Below are positions 33,527 to 44,654 of a stretch of DNA of 64,000 nucleotides, in pieces (the first letter of the stretch is position 1; every line of letters starts with the position of its first letter). Under the pieces are notes generated by a model that did no database searches, had not been told where the DNA came from, and worked only from the letters and a program-made list of their open reading frames with translations. Position numbers and translations under genes: made by a program. The stretch is taken from NCBI GenBank assembly GCA_963680875.1, contig OY804579.1:81147095-81211094 (forward strand), read 5' to 3'. The DNA comes from Bathymodiolus brooksi (taxonomy: Eukaryota > Mollusca > Bivalvia > Mytilida > Modiolidae).

Positions 33527-33902
33527 GATCTATACAGAGGATTTGTGGAACGGTGTCCAGATGACAATAATAGATATAACAATTCCCACAGACGTTTTAG
33601 GAATGATGTCCAGGTGATCTGAGTTCTCCCCCGATTTTTAGTGGGGTTCGTGTTACTCGATCTTTAGTTTTATGTGTATGTTTTGTAGATCGTAGTTTGT
33701 CTTTTGTACTTTTTCTTTTGATCATTGTGTTTTCTGTTCTTCTTCGATGTACGGATTCTGATTACACATTTGGTATCTTCCAACTCGTCTAGACATAACC
33801 ATTCCTACAGATCTGTTGTGGAACGGTGTCCACAGGACAATGATATATTTAATAATTCTCACAGAGGTTTTGTTGAACGATATCCACATGACAACAATAG
33901 TT
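33527..33902 (+). repeat. 54-bp coding-like repeat interrupted by family V
   Basis: Two stretches (33527-33615 and 33790-33902) contain about 54-bp units that translate on the plus strand to variants of FVERCPDDNNRYNNSHRR, with SVVERCPQDNDIFNNSHR and FVERYPHDNN in the second stretch. A family V copy at 33590-33786 lies between them. It is either a remnant of a repeat-coding exon or a minisatellite that happens to be open. Confidence 0.6.
33590..33786 (+). repeat. Repeat family V, plus orientation, 5' truncated
   Basis: From CTGAGTTCTCCCCCGATTTTTAGTGGGGTTCGTGTTACTCGATC to TTGGTATCTTCC. It sits within the 54-bp repeat array. Confidence 0.7.
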
Positions 33903-33913
33903 AAAAGACTTAC

Positions 33914-34068
33914 GTAATAAATAAAATAATTTGTCTTTGTGAAACATTCGGCCACACAATCAAATATACTGGTTTTCTCGGTTGCGTTGTTTTCGTCTGG
34001 GAAGTACTGCCTTAATATTATTTGCTTAATAGCGTTTATAGGTCCACTAACATCCAAATCAAGACATC
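33914..34068 (-). CDS. Putative extracellular exon (PAN/apple-like)
   Basis: Minus strand: acceptor TTATTTTCCCAAG, 2 + 51 codons, donor TTTATTTATTAC/GTAAGTC (strong). Entry phase 1, exit phase 0, so at least one further exon (0 to 1) must lie before the next known exon at 32029. It encodes CLDLDVSGPINAIKQIIL and TSIFDCVAECFTKTN; the DCVxEC pattern resembles PAN/apple modules but is too short to assign. It has one sequon (NAT). Confidence 0.5.
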
Positions 34069-34309
34069 CTTGGGAAAATAATAACATAGATTTTATCAGT
34101 ATGGCATAGTTTCCGTTTATTCGATTAGAAAAAAATAGGGGGGGGGGGGTGTAGACAGAATGTTAATAAGGGCAATATTTGATCTGACCAAATGACGGGG
34201 ACAAAATAATCATTTATATAATCAAACAATAGTCGGCCTTGTTAAATATCTTAGCCATAAAGATGATACAAATAGTATGGACTAAAAATGCATTTTTAAC
34301 TGCTATGAA
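34069..34309. other. AT-rich spacer before duplication unit 2
   Basis: Contains a G-homopolymer at 34139-34150. No match to the start of the window is possible because the window begins inside block A. Confidence 0.6.
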
Positions 34310-35351
34310 TACAGTATTGGTTTTTCACACAACATAGCTATCTCTATGCAGGTGTATAATGACAGGGTTTTGTTAAGCGGTATTATTGATTGACCCATCG
34401 ATTTCTAATCAATGAGGGTTTTAATGTACCCAAAACTACATCAGCTGATTATTGCATTTTGATAATTAATACCTTAGTTCTAATAGAAAACCAAAAAGTT
34501 CAAAATATTCAAAAAATGTTTCGACAATACATGTTTCCTGGTGTAAACTTATTAGGTGTAGGTAAATACAGTACCAACCTGTGGAAATTAATTGGCAGTC
34601 TTTATCAAGCACACGTCGCCATAGTAACATACCTAAAACGTGCTCATAGACCATGATTGCATAGATAGATGGAAATCTCCAACTACTGTACTATCGCTGA
34701 TGTTGATAACAAACTACCACACTATCGCTGCTACATGTATTGTACCCAAACAACAAGTGACGGATTTAGATCAAGAGAGGCTCTAGACATCTCCACTTGT
34801 GAGACACCTCTCAATCCCCTACTCTCACGACTACAACGATTGCTTAGAGACGGCAGTGCATTATGAGATCATATGTAAGAAATGACTATGACAGTATCAA
34901 AAATATTATACACTTTTACCGGAGGCTACCTAGATTTTGAGGTCCTTGACCTCAGTCTGCCAGGTCTATTTGCAAATATGGCACTGCAAGCAACAATATA
35001 TCTGACAGGCTTAAACAAATATGATTCACAAATTGTATATTAATATTTCATATTTCAATTATTTTTTTAAGAAATATTAACATGCTCCTGTTTTTATTGT
35101 CATTTTTTGTGTTATTTTGTTGTTTTTATTTCTCATGTAATATTTATCTTCATGTAAAAATAAATAATGACCATCAAAATGAGCCCAGTCGTTTACATTC
35201 GCCCATGAAGCAGTCCATGCCGTAACATGTTGGTTTAGTTGTAGTTCTGGATTCTTATTCTGTTCTACTTCACTCTTGGTCGGGACGTCACAATGTTCTT
35301 TTATCTCGTTCCATGAAGCTTAAATATATCAACATATATTATATATTAAAT

Positions 35352-35575
35352 TAAATAAGAAGTGTTTGAAGATACAAAAGTGGAAATAAGAATCCGTAAA
35401 TCGAAGAAGAACAGACAACACAATGGCCAAAAGAAAAAGAACAAACAACGATCTACAAGACATACACATAAAACTAAAGATCGAGTAACCCAAACCCCAC
35501 TAAAAACCAGGGGTGAACTCGGGTGCTCCGGAAGGGTCAGTAGTGACATCTGTCGTGTTAATCTAGTTGCAAACG
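35352..35575 (-). repeat. Repeat family V, minus orientation
   Basis: Paralogue of 1062-1266, from GTTTGAAGATACAAAAGTGG to GTCGTGTTAATCTAGTTGC. The open frames on both strands here are repeat shadows. Confidence 0.75.
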
Positions 35576-36712
35576 CGGAGCTAAGTCATGAATATGGAAG
35601 TGTTTACGACAAGTGGAATATATCGGTGGTCATTTGTGACACAGATATTCCATAACGGTCAACCAAGTCATGGTGGCGCCCGTGAAACTTTGATGACATT
35701 TATTTAACCAAGAGGAACGTTATTTAAAAGTATTTCTTTAAAAATAAATGTTATGTTTGTTCACTGAATTTGTCCTGAATGTTGTTTGTAGATTATATAA
35801 TTGTACTTCCTTTTGTATTTACAAATGATATTGAATTGTCTTTCATTGAAAGATCATGTGCATTAAATAAAAAAATATGCTTATAATCTTGTCAAAGGAA
35901 CTAAAAAGATTGGCAACAAGGATCCCACCAAAACTAAGTCCTGGCGAATAGTAGACAGTTCCTGTTTTTACTTATAGCACGTAGTTACTCATTGTCAAGT
36001 CCCCTAAAAATATTGTCAGCGATAGATGAAATAAAATATCCACGTAACAGGGAAACAATCCATTGTTATTTGAGAAATGGATATTTCGTTATGGTCACCC
36101 AGTTTGTGATGACTCCCGTAGACTATTTATAGCGATGACATCAACATAAGAGCAATGTATCCTTGTTTGAGTAGCTTATGCGTCAGCAGCTGAGCTCTGT
36201 CCAGAAAATCACTATACTGGGCACTTAGCGTACGAGTGGTCAAATCTTAACTCTGGTTGCAGTGATGCTGCTAGAATATTGATACTGGTGAAATGGGAAG
36301 TTGACTATTGGAAAAGTGAATGTATCACGTTTGTCGAAGAGTATTTGTAATCTTTTTTGTCGAATTTAAGGTGAAGATCAATAAAATATGCATACAATTA
36401 GACTCCAATGTAGTCATCGATTTAATACTTGTTACCCAGAAAGCTACAGGCCAATTCACTGATACTTTGGTGGAACTGTTGTCCCCATAATTTAAGACTT
36501 ATAGTGACTTATATTGTAAAAGCACCACCAATAACGACAGATGCAATTATTATATGGAAAATAAAATGACATCATTAAAAACTTATTTGTGTGTGCTTAA
36601 AATGTTTGATGCCAAGATTTATTTATGGCACTTACAAGGGTTCTTTATTAGTGGAGCTAAAATTAAACTACATTTTAATTGAAGGTTAACTAAAATACCA
36701 TGAAGGAATATA
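35576..36712. other. Block A sequence, no gene recognised
   Basis: Counterpart of 1267-2411. No coding signal conserved between the two copies. Confidence 0.55.
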
Positions 36713-37250
36713 TGGTGCATAGGTGTTCCGTGAGATGGAAATGCCTGTACCAAATCAGGGCCATTGCGGTTTTCCCAGTTTTCCGATTGTTGACTTATTT
36801 TGTTAGTTTGTTGACTTATGAGTTTTGCCTTTTCCTTTGGAAGATTGCTCGGTGTTCGGTAATTTTGTTATTACCCTTATGAGCAGTCTCATCCTGATAT
36901 CAATTCTGATATCAGGACGAGGCTGTTCATCTCATGTGACAGCTATGTACCATGTTGTGAAATGGAATTACAATGATTAACTGAAGTTTGACTAAAATTC
37001 CGTGAAACAATATATGGTACATAGGTGCTCGGTGAGATGGAAATGCCTGTACCGTGTCAGGGCCATTGCGGTTTTCCCAGTTTTCCGATTGTGGACTTAT
37101 TTTGTCTGTTTGTTGACTTATGAGTTTTGCCTTTGGAAGATTGCTCGGTGTTCGGTAATTATGGTATTACCCTTATGAGCAGTCTCATCCTGATATCAAT
37201 TCTGATATCAGGACGAGGCTGTTCATCTCATGTGACAGCTATGTACCATG
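36713..37250. repeat. Tandem pair of palindromic elements each carrying a 3' retroposon piece
   Basis: Two units (36713-36951 and 37014-37250) each start ATGGTRCATAGGTG and end CTATGTACCATG. Each contains, after GTGAGATG, an insert from GAAATGCCTGTACC to GGTAATT...TATTACCCTT that is absent from the single unit at 2412-2512. The insert is the 3' part of the repeat found at 59814-60312. The insert came first and the whole unit was then duplicated with its flank. Confidence 0.8.
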
Positions 37251-37425
37251 CTATGAAATGGAATTACAATGATCTCCTCGACCACCCCTTATACTAAGGA
37301 AATATACAATGGTGACATATAATGACATATAATTACCAGTAAAATCCATAGTGCATAAATGTATATTGAACTAGATGAAGAAATCAGTTTCTTGAGAAAT
37401 TATATGTAATATTAAAAGAACATAC

Positions 37426-37605
37426 CATTCTTGTGCCAACCATATACTGACAGCATATACATTTCTAAACCTTTCAGGCAAGTGGGACGATTTCTAATAT
37501 CATACGGTAATATAAAGTGTCCCGGGTATGTATGACAGGCAATAGTCACAAATGTACAAATGCCAGATTTTCCAAAAAGAAAATTGGGATTTATGTTGTG
37601 AATAT
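37426..37605 (-). CDS. Putative 180-nt phase 1-1 exon, copy 2
   Basis: Paralogue of 2682-2861 with the same length, the same phases (2 + 59 codons + 1) and no stop. It encodes IHNINPNFLFGKSG then ICTFVTIACHTYPGHF and PTCLKGLEMY, ending WHKN before donor AATG/GTATGTTC. The acceptor (GACAAGCAAG) is poor; a deletion of 26 bp just upstream relative to copy 1 removed sequence there. If used, it is the most 5' exon visible for the receptor gene running left through 34068-18492. Confidence 0.45.
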
Positions 37606-37916
37606 CTTGCTTGTCCGATCGGAAAACCAGGTATATCACGAAACATCAGATAACTCGCAAAGTACTCGGTATTTCTTTCGGAAACCGCAATTTCTGATCA
37701 TAATGCACGATTTTCTGTAATTCAATTTTCGTTTTCTGCACTGTACGATTTGCGTTTTTGATTTCAGCATTATGTTTTTCGGTTCCAGTTGACTACAATT
37801 GACAAAATTCGCCTCGTTCAGTCTAAAGAATGTGACGTAAACAATGACCTTTATTCTAGGATGCAACTCACATGACATGTAATATAAACTACATAGCATT
37901 TACTATCGAAAAGGGG

Positions 37917-38169
37917 ACCGTCGTTGTCGTGATCGTATAATAGTTGGACTGATAACTACCTTAGCAATGAGTGCCTATCTCCACTAAAGTTGTGAGTTTG
38001 AATCCCGTATATGGCGAGGTGTACTCGATACAATATTATGTGATACAGTTTGTCAGTGACTTGCGACAGGTCAGTAGTTTTCTCCGGGTACTCTGCTTTC
38101 CTCTACCAATAAAACCGACCGCCACGATACATAGCTGAAATATTGTTGAAAGTGGCGTTTAGCACCATA
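37917..38169 (+). mobile_element. SINE family S, plus strand
   Basis: Paralogue of 3069-3320, with GAGTTTGAATCCCGTATATGG as B-box-like sequence and a GTTTAGCACCAT end. Confidence 0.8.
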
Positions 38170-38195
38170 AACCAACCAAACTAATCAAATATCTG

Positions 38196-38622
38196 AAAAA
38201 CATTTCGCTGATGAATATGATATACGTTGCGTCACAGAATCCCATTTAGATGTGAATATTAATAACGATGATCTATTACTTGAATTCTTTTCAAAAACCT
38301 TCACCTGAAAGGATCATAATAATACAGGCGGTTGTCTTCTTATTTATTTTACAGATGATATATCTGTTGAACGTGTAACTGGCTTACAAAGCGACGTCGA
38401 CGATTTGGGTGAGCATGCACATTATTTGAATCTATCTAAATTTTATTTTTCCTTCCATTTTTCGGGTGAATATTCATCATCGATTCGTTATTAGCGCAAT
38501 ATATAGTAATGTCTTTTATGTACTTCTTTAAAATAACAAATTGTAATTTGGAGAAGACTTCATAAGTTTGTTTAACTTGTGTCTAATCGATTTAATTGGC
38601 AAATGAAATATGTGTAAACAAA
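38196..38622 (+). mobile_element. Internally deleted non-LTR element (endonuclease joined to 3' UTR)
   Basis: 38196-38405 matches the endonuclease of the element at 12555-18252 (encoding TESHLDVNINNDDL and FSKTF, with a TGA after it). 38406-38622 matches its 3' UTR (GAGCATGCACAT, ATTCGTTATTAG, AATTTGGAGAAGACTTCATAAG, ending GGCAAATGAAATATGTGTAAAC). About 2.9 kb between them is missing at the junction near 38404. Absent from block A copy 1, so it inserted after the duplication or was lost there. Confidence 0.85.
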
Positions 38623-39202
38623 TTGGAGAACATCTTGTGGGGATTGGTAATTGATGGTGGTCGTTGAGAGAAAAAAATATCGTATCCAACATTATCCCCT
38701 TTATATCACAACTTAAACAAATATAGCAATCTCAATTTTTGCTCTCAGCATAATTGAGGACGACACTCTACTCATTTCAGTAAAATCAATTCATCGTAAA
38801 ATTGTCTCATTTCTTGAGAATTGCACACTTGGAAGCACTTGTTTTACACTGTAACTAAACCAACATATCTTTATGATTGATTGGTTATTGATGGCACACA
38901 GCCATAATTCAATATAGCTATACCACCTTTACACATCATTATTGATTTATTGTTCTCAAACCATGAATGATTAAAATAAAAACTTGGATATCTAATGTAG
39001 AGCACACGACGAGTTTCTAGAATAACCTACATCGGGTACGTTCAAATTATAAAGATTGACGCGCTATTCATTGTTATTTCATTACATCCTATTATTAAAC
39101 AGTCATAGCAAAAATATTGAGGTGCATGTATGTGTTAGGAATTCGTAGCTTTTAAGAAAAAGCATGTAACATTATGTTTCGCATTGTCAAATTTTTGTAT
39201 GG

Positions 39203-39434
39203 TGGTGTTGTCGTGATCGTGTTGTAGTTGGATTGACCTGTCCAGTCAGTACCTATCATCACTAAAGTTGTGAGTTCGAATCCCGCTCATGGCGATTTGC
39301 ACTCGATACAATATTATGTGATAAAGTTCGTGAATGACTTGCTGCAGGTCGGTGGTTTTCTCCGGTTTCCTCCAGCAATAAAACTGGCCGCCACAATATA
39401 ACTGAAATATTGTTGAAAGTGGCGTTAAGTACCA
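39203..39434 (+). mobile_element. SINE family S, plus strand
   Basis: Paralogue of 3822-4058, B-box-like GAGTTCGAATCCCGC, end GGCGTTAAGTACCAT. Confidence 0.8.
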
Positions 39435-39803
39435 TATAACTCTAATCATAACCCACATATTATAAAGCAGAATTAAATGTGACATTAGATACTTTATATT
39501 ATTTATTATATCATCCTTATTTAATTTTTGTTAATATAAATTAACGTAGCTTACCTTTCGTTTCGTTGAGAACCAGTTTTGTATTTATTTCTGTACTAAA
39601 ACTAATCATTAAGATCAACCATAACATCATGGATTAGAAAAAAAAGTATACAATGATTTGTAACAAGGAAAGTTTATTTTTATTTTCTAAAAATTATTGC
39701 GGATGTCATGATCTATTATCACATAATAATATTTTTAACTTTACTTCCTAAAGTCATTCAACGCATATCACAACAATAATCTAATATCAAATACATTTAA
39801 CAT

Positions 39804-39862
39804 GTCAATCCTCATTCATTCATTCATTCATTCATTCATTCATTCATTCATTCATTCATTCA
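39804..39862 (+). repeat. (CATT)n microsatellite
   Basis: About 14 CATT units followed by TCTTTATTTCCTCATTACAGAG. On the minus strand it reads AATAAAGAAATG(AATG)n, a likely retroelement tail. The sister copy has 110 bp of unrelated sequence in its place. Confidence 0.95.
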
Positions 39863-39958
39863 TTTCTTTATTTCCTCATTACAGAGATTACAGTGAAATA
39901 TGTGATTAAGGTATACAATTCTACAATAACTAATAATAGTAATATTTACAGTATATAA

Positions 39959-42396
39959 ATAATATGGAGTAGGCATTTCCTAGATGCGAGCACAGCATTT
40001 CTGTCTGGCCAGTGTGTATATATTTGAGTGAAAGTTGAATATCACAAAATAATAAGAGTAGGCATGGCCAATAGAGAGGACATTAGTATATGAAATTAAA
40101 TGATATCCCCTATGACATCCATTGGAAAGTTAAATGAAGTAGAATAGAAAAGTATGAGAAAAAAGTATGGAATCTTTTATTGTTGCACTAGGGACAGTGC
40201 AAACATTGAAGACTAACTAGTACTAGTACGCGGGTGGTATCAACCATTATAAAGCCTAAAGGGGGTAGTAGACGCCGGTGTCTGTAAAATGAAAGTATGG
40301 TCTTTTAAGTCATAAGAAAAGAGTTTTATTACGAAAATATCAATTAATGCAACCAACATACATAAGCAATATTGGCCTATACCATGCTATGTACAGCCGA
40401 TATATATTCATGAAGTGTAAATGATGAATGACGTACGGTCAGCGACGTCTTGTCAGCAATATAGGCCCCGATCAAAGCAGTGCACTGAGGCCCATATCTA
40501 TACAAACACTCGCAGAAATAAAATTATAAATGGTCGATAAAATTAAACATATATTTCTTGTATTGATACTTCCAACAAAATCAGTGTTTAAAAATTAAAA
40601 ATTATGCGGTATACAACATACATAGATTAGCATGGGGTTCATTTGCTTGTGTCACCACCGGGCAACTGTCCATTGTGCCCATACATAAGACCGCACTGCG
40701 TACGGTTACTTTAATACTGATAATCTTCATTTCGACATTTTAAAGTATGTATATTATTTGGGCCAATATTATGCTATCTCCAAGTGAACAAAATAATTTT
40801 TAATTTTAAAAGAATTATATAGGTACCGCTTTCATCAGACATGTCTCTGCTTTCACATACAAAATATTTATCAATATTCAATATTTTTTTTATTGGAAAA
40901 AGCAGAGAAGAGGCGTGATATATATATTAAGGCAATATTCAGTATCGAAATCATACTCTTTAAAATTATCTGTGACAAGATTATACAGAGACATATATTC
41001 CTTCTTGTGTAATGTTATTACCTTTTAAAGTTTCAACAACAAGCTGGTTAATAATGTTATAGCATTTATTTTAGAAAGACTGAGTTTGATAAATAATAAC
41101 AGATATACATATAGTATGAACGGCATCATTAATAGTTAAATAAATAAAATTCATTGTGTTTTACTATTCTAAACCATTGTCGGAAGATGTTGGTAGTATT
41201 CAAATATTTTGTAGGATCAGACTGACGGAATATGTAAGATGAATAAACAAATGGGTACTGATAGAAATAATTAACACTAACAGAAATAAGGAAAAACTAA
41301 TGGTTCCCTGTTCCTTGCAAGCACACCATGGTTAGAAAATGTTTGTTACTTAGCCAAAGAAATAATAAATGCAAAAATTGTATAAAAATGAAAAATGTTA
41401 ATGTTCATCACTATCTTTTCTTATCAGAGACATATGAGCCGGTGGCAAGGGACACATGCACTCCCCCCCCTTTGGCAAAATTTTAAAAAGCTGGATTTTT
41501 AGTATACTTTAGGAATTTTGTGATATTTAATTGGAATTACCATTATTCAACACAACTAAGCCGTACGAAAGGTAGGAATTAAGTATAAATATGAATGGAT
41601 GTCATCCCTTGTGATATTTTAGTACCGCACATTGATAGTAGGGTTAAAATTATTGATAACGAAAGGCCGGGAGCAGGTCCCTGTGAACTCCTCCTAGTTA
41701 TTGTACATGTACTATAGATGCGTATTAAAAAATATTGATGACATTGTCATCTTTGCGTGTCAGTTGTGACCCAAATACGATTTCAATGCTGACCTTTACT
41801 TGTTGCAACGTAAAATATGACGTGATAAAAAAAATATTAACATGACGATGAATGGTGGCCAGATTCGTTTTTATTTACGCATTTATTGTAGAACTTTAGG
41901 AATATTGTGGTACATGTACAAATAATCTTGGAGACAGGAATTGTGTTTGGATTTCTTTTAAACTGGTAAGTCATATATACAGTAACGAAATGTTAATATA
42001 AATCTAGAGTGCGACAGTGAAATGCAGTTGGGCGTGATATAAAATGTCCATACGGTGCATACGTCAAAAAATGACCAGATTCGTGTTGTCTTAAGAGTCA
42101 TTCACAGTGATAAAAAAATGAACAGTTGTTGTCCTTAACCTGATAGTCCATGTTAACATAAAGTCCTTTCCGTACGCCAGTGTTGTATTAATCAAAGTTT
42201 TGATCGATCCGAGTAATTATTTAGACCACCCGCGTAGATTCTGCAAAAAATAAAACAAAACTAAAACACACCAAGTTTTTCTACATCGGCTGCAAATGGT
42301 CCAAAAAATAAATTTGATATTTTCTGAAAATATTGTAGTTCAAAATTAAGTCAAATTTATTCTATAATCATCTTTTACTAATCCGTAAATAGAAAT
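39959..42396. other. Unit-2-specific DNA, no gene recognised
   Basis: AT-rich, without a counterpart in unit 1 and without meaningful open frames. A 12-bp inverted pair TACGCGGGTGGT (40227-40238) / ACCACCCGCGTA (42225-42236) may mark the ends of a 2 kb non-autonomous element. A short C run is at 41462-41470. Confidence 0.5.
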
Positions 42397-42546
42397 ATAC
42401 AATATTGGTTTGTTGACGGTAAAAATAGAATTTATTTGATAAGGCTGAGAAACGGGGTGAAAGACGAGCTTTTAGCGAGTCTTTCTCCCCGTTTCGCGCC
42501 GAGTCAAATAAATTTTATATTTACCGTCAACAGACCAATATTGTAT
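42397..42546. mobile_element. Perfect-looking palindromic MITE, 150 bp
   Basis: Ends ATACAATATTGG / CCAATATTGTAT, arms with GTTGACGGTAAA and ATTTATTTGA, and an inner stem GAAACGGGG.GAAAGAC / GTCTTTC.CCCCGTTTC around GAGCTTTTAGCGA. Nearly the whole element folds on itself. Confidence 0.85.
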
Positions 42547-42688
42547 TTATCCTGCAATCCACGATGTCCTAAAAAATAATCTTAACTCGTAAAAATGCAT
42601 TTTTTAATGCAACGGAATCCTCACTATTTGGCGTAATAAAATTATAAATACCAGATTATTTTTGCCGACAAAAATTCGCGGTAATACT

Positions 42689-42925
42689 TAAATACGCCTG
42701 CAGTAGTAACCAGGTAAATATATACGCCTGTGTGAAAAGGTATACGCCTGCAACTATATGGTTCAAAATATTATCAAATAATAAACATCCGATATATTCC
42801 TTTTACTAGTTTATATTAACAAAAATTAAATAAAAAAGAACCATATAGTTGCAGGCGTCCACCTTTGTATGACACACAGACGTATATATTTACCTGGTTA
42901 CTACTGCAGGCGTATTTAAGTATGA
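42689..42925. mobile_element. Palindrome with repeated TACGCCTG motifs, 237 bp
   Basis: Left arm ATACTTAAATACGCCTGCAGTAGTAACCAGG...TATACGCCTGCAACTATATGGTTC and its reverse complement on the right, separated by about 65 bp of AT-rich loop. TACGCCTG occurs three times in the left arm. Confidence 0.85.
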
Positions 42926-43098
42926 CCCATACAGTTTGTAAACATGTGAAAGCAACACACACATACATGTATCGACGATTCGAGCATGTTTTAAGTAAAC
43001 TAGGTAGAGTAGAGAAAACAGAAAGATTAATCATTTATCTCAACAAACTGAACTGATTCACGGAAATGTATTTAACAACGATGTCAAACACTCAAATG

Positions 43099-44138
43099 GG
43101 CAGTTAGTAAAAGTGGTAACCCGGGCCCGGGTCCGGTTCCAAAAACCCGGGCCCAAATTCGTATTTTCTTAATTACATCTTTGTTAAGGCATCAATTTTA
43201 ATAAAATGTGAACATAATGCATAAAATTATGTATTTTATCACATTTTTTAAACAAATATAAAAAAAATATTTTTTATACGAAATATCGGCAATATAAGTT
43301 TTCCAAGTTAGTAAAAGTTGTATTTGTAACCCGGGCCAAGACGAAATTTTCAGCTAATCAACGATTGCACCTTTATTACTTCTTTAAAATTCTTGAAATT
43401 TTGTAAAAACATACTTCAATACAACAACAACAAATATATTTGATCAATTTAAAAAAAAAGTTTTCTTTTTTCTCCACGATACAATATTAATATATTAAGA
43501 TTTGTAAGCAAAGACTGGTCACGTGGGTATACAGGTAACTGGGTGTACAGGTAAATATTGATACTAATACACAATATTTTTTTTATATTTTTTTATTTTT
43601 TTGTAAAGTATATACTGATATCTCAAGCTGACCAAAATTTGAATCGATTATATTGAGTAGTAAAAAAGATATAGACGATCATATCTTTTCAGGTCAATTT
43701 TCAAGTACCCTCAAAACAACAATGCATCACTTCCGGCCCGGGTTGCAACTTTTATCAGAATCTAAAATACTCCCATAATGACAAAAGAGAACATTACCAT
43801 TGAATTTAAAATATTTTTTACATTTCTTTAATACTGCAAAATGTTCATTCTGAATATTGTGGAGTTTTAACGAGAAATAAAGGTGTAATCATCGATTAAT
43901 TGAAAAAAAATTGCCTTGGCCCGGGTTACAACTTTTACTAACTTCGAAAACTTGTATTGCCGATATTTCGTATAAAAACTATTTTTGTTTATATTTGTTT
44001 AAAAAAATGTGATAAAATACATAATTTTATGCATTATGTTCAAATTTTATTAAAATTAATGCCTTAATAAAGATGTAATAAAGAAAATACGAATTTGGAA
44101 CCGGACCCGGGCCCGGGTTACCACTTTTACTAACCACT
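43099..44138. mobile_element. Foldback DNA transposon with 8-bp target duplications (hAT-like?)
   Basis: A 1040-bp element flanked by CTCAAATG at 43091-43098 and 44139-44146. Ends: TTAGTAAAAGTGGTAACCCG (left) and CGGGTTACCACTTTTACTAA (right), followed by CCGGGTCCGG / CCGGACCCGG. The inverted arms run about 300 bp and end in internal echoes of the tip (AGTTAGTAAAAGTTG near 43311; CAACTTTTACTAACTTCG near 43930). No transposase. Eight-base duplications suggest a hAT-type integrase; the superfamily is an inference. Confidence 0.85.
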
Positions 44139-44151
44139 CTCAAATGCTCAG

Positions 44152-44512
44152 TCAACCCCGCAGGGACCCCGGGGTATAGAAAAGGGACCGAGAGCTTCTT
44201 CGACTTGAAGGGGCGTCCGTCGGTTGTGCGGGATGTAAAAATTCACAACCAACCCGTCCTGCGGATGAGACGTAAATAAAACCGAGGACCCGTGTTGAGA
44301 GATTGCCACCCTCTCCGCACGTTAAAAAACCCAGTGTAACAGCTCATTATGAGCATTATGCTCATGATGAGTGGTCCATAAGAGACCTGTTGCACTGGCA
44401 AAATTATCCGTCCCTACCCATCACCTTTCCTTGTTTCGAGTCCCGTGGCGTTTAAATTTTTAAATGTTCTCGTCCTGAATATAGCTGACAAATTGCTCGC
44501 TGGGCGTTAAAC

Positions 44513-44603
<91 letters not shown>
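44152..44603 (+). mobile_element. Retroposon 3' end with (CAAT)n tail
   Basis: Ends in GCTCGCTGGGCGTTAAACACCAATCAATC with about 22 CAAT units (44512-44603). Flanked by AAATGCTCAG at 44142-44151 and 44604-44613, a 10-bp target duplication. The body (GTGTTGAGAGATTGCCACCCTCTCCGCACGTTAAAAAACC) is a type I recall as widespread in marine invertebrates; its parent LINE is not assigned. Confidence 0.8.
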
Positions 44604-44606
<3 letters not shown>

Positions 44607-44613
44607 TGCTCAG
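44604..44613 (+). repeat. 10-bp target-site duplication, right
   Basis: AAATGCTCAG, matching 44142-44151. The left copy overlaps the right CTCAAATG duplication of the foldback element by five bases. Confidence 0.75.
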
Positions 44614-44654
44614 CTATTGGGATATAAGTCATTTGTGAAAATTGTGTACACATT

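Larger units (their letters stand above)
34310..39958. repeat. Segmental duplication block A, copy 2
   Basis: Partner of 1-4617. Copy-specific features: a duplicated palindrome with inserted repeat (36713-37250), a non-LTR fragment (38196-38622) and a (CATT)n tract (39804-39862). The 180-nt exon-like frame is kept. Confidence 0.9.

Noticed and set aside
44512..44603. CRISPR-like or other functional repeat array
   Set aside because: It is a simple (CAAT)n tail of a retroposon bounded by target duplications.
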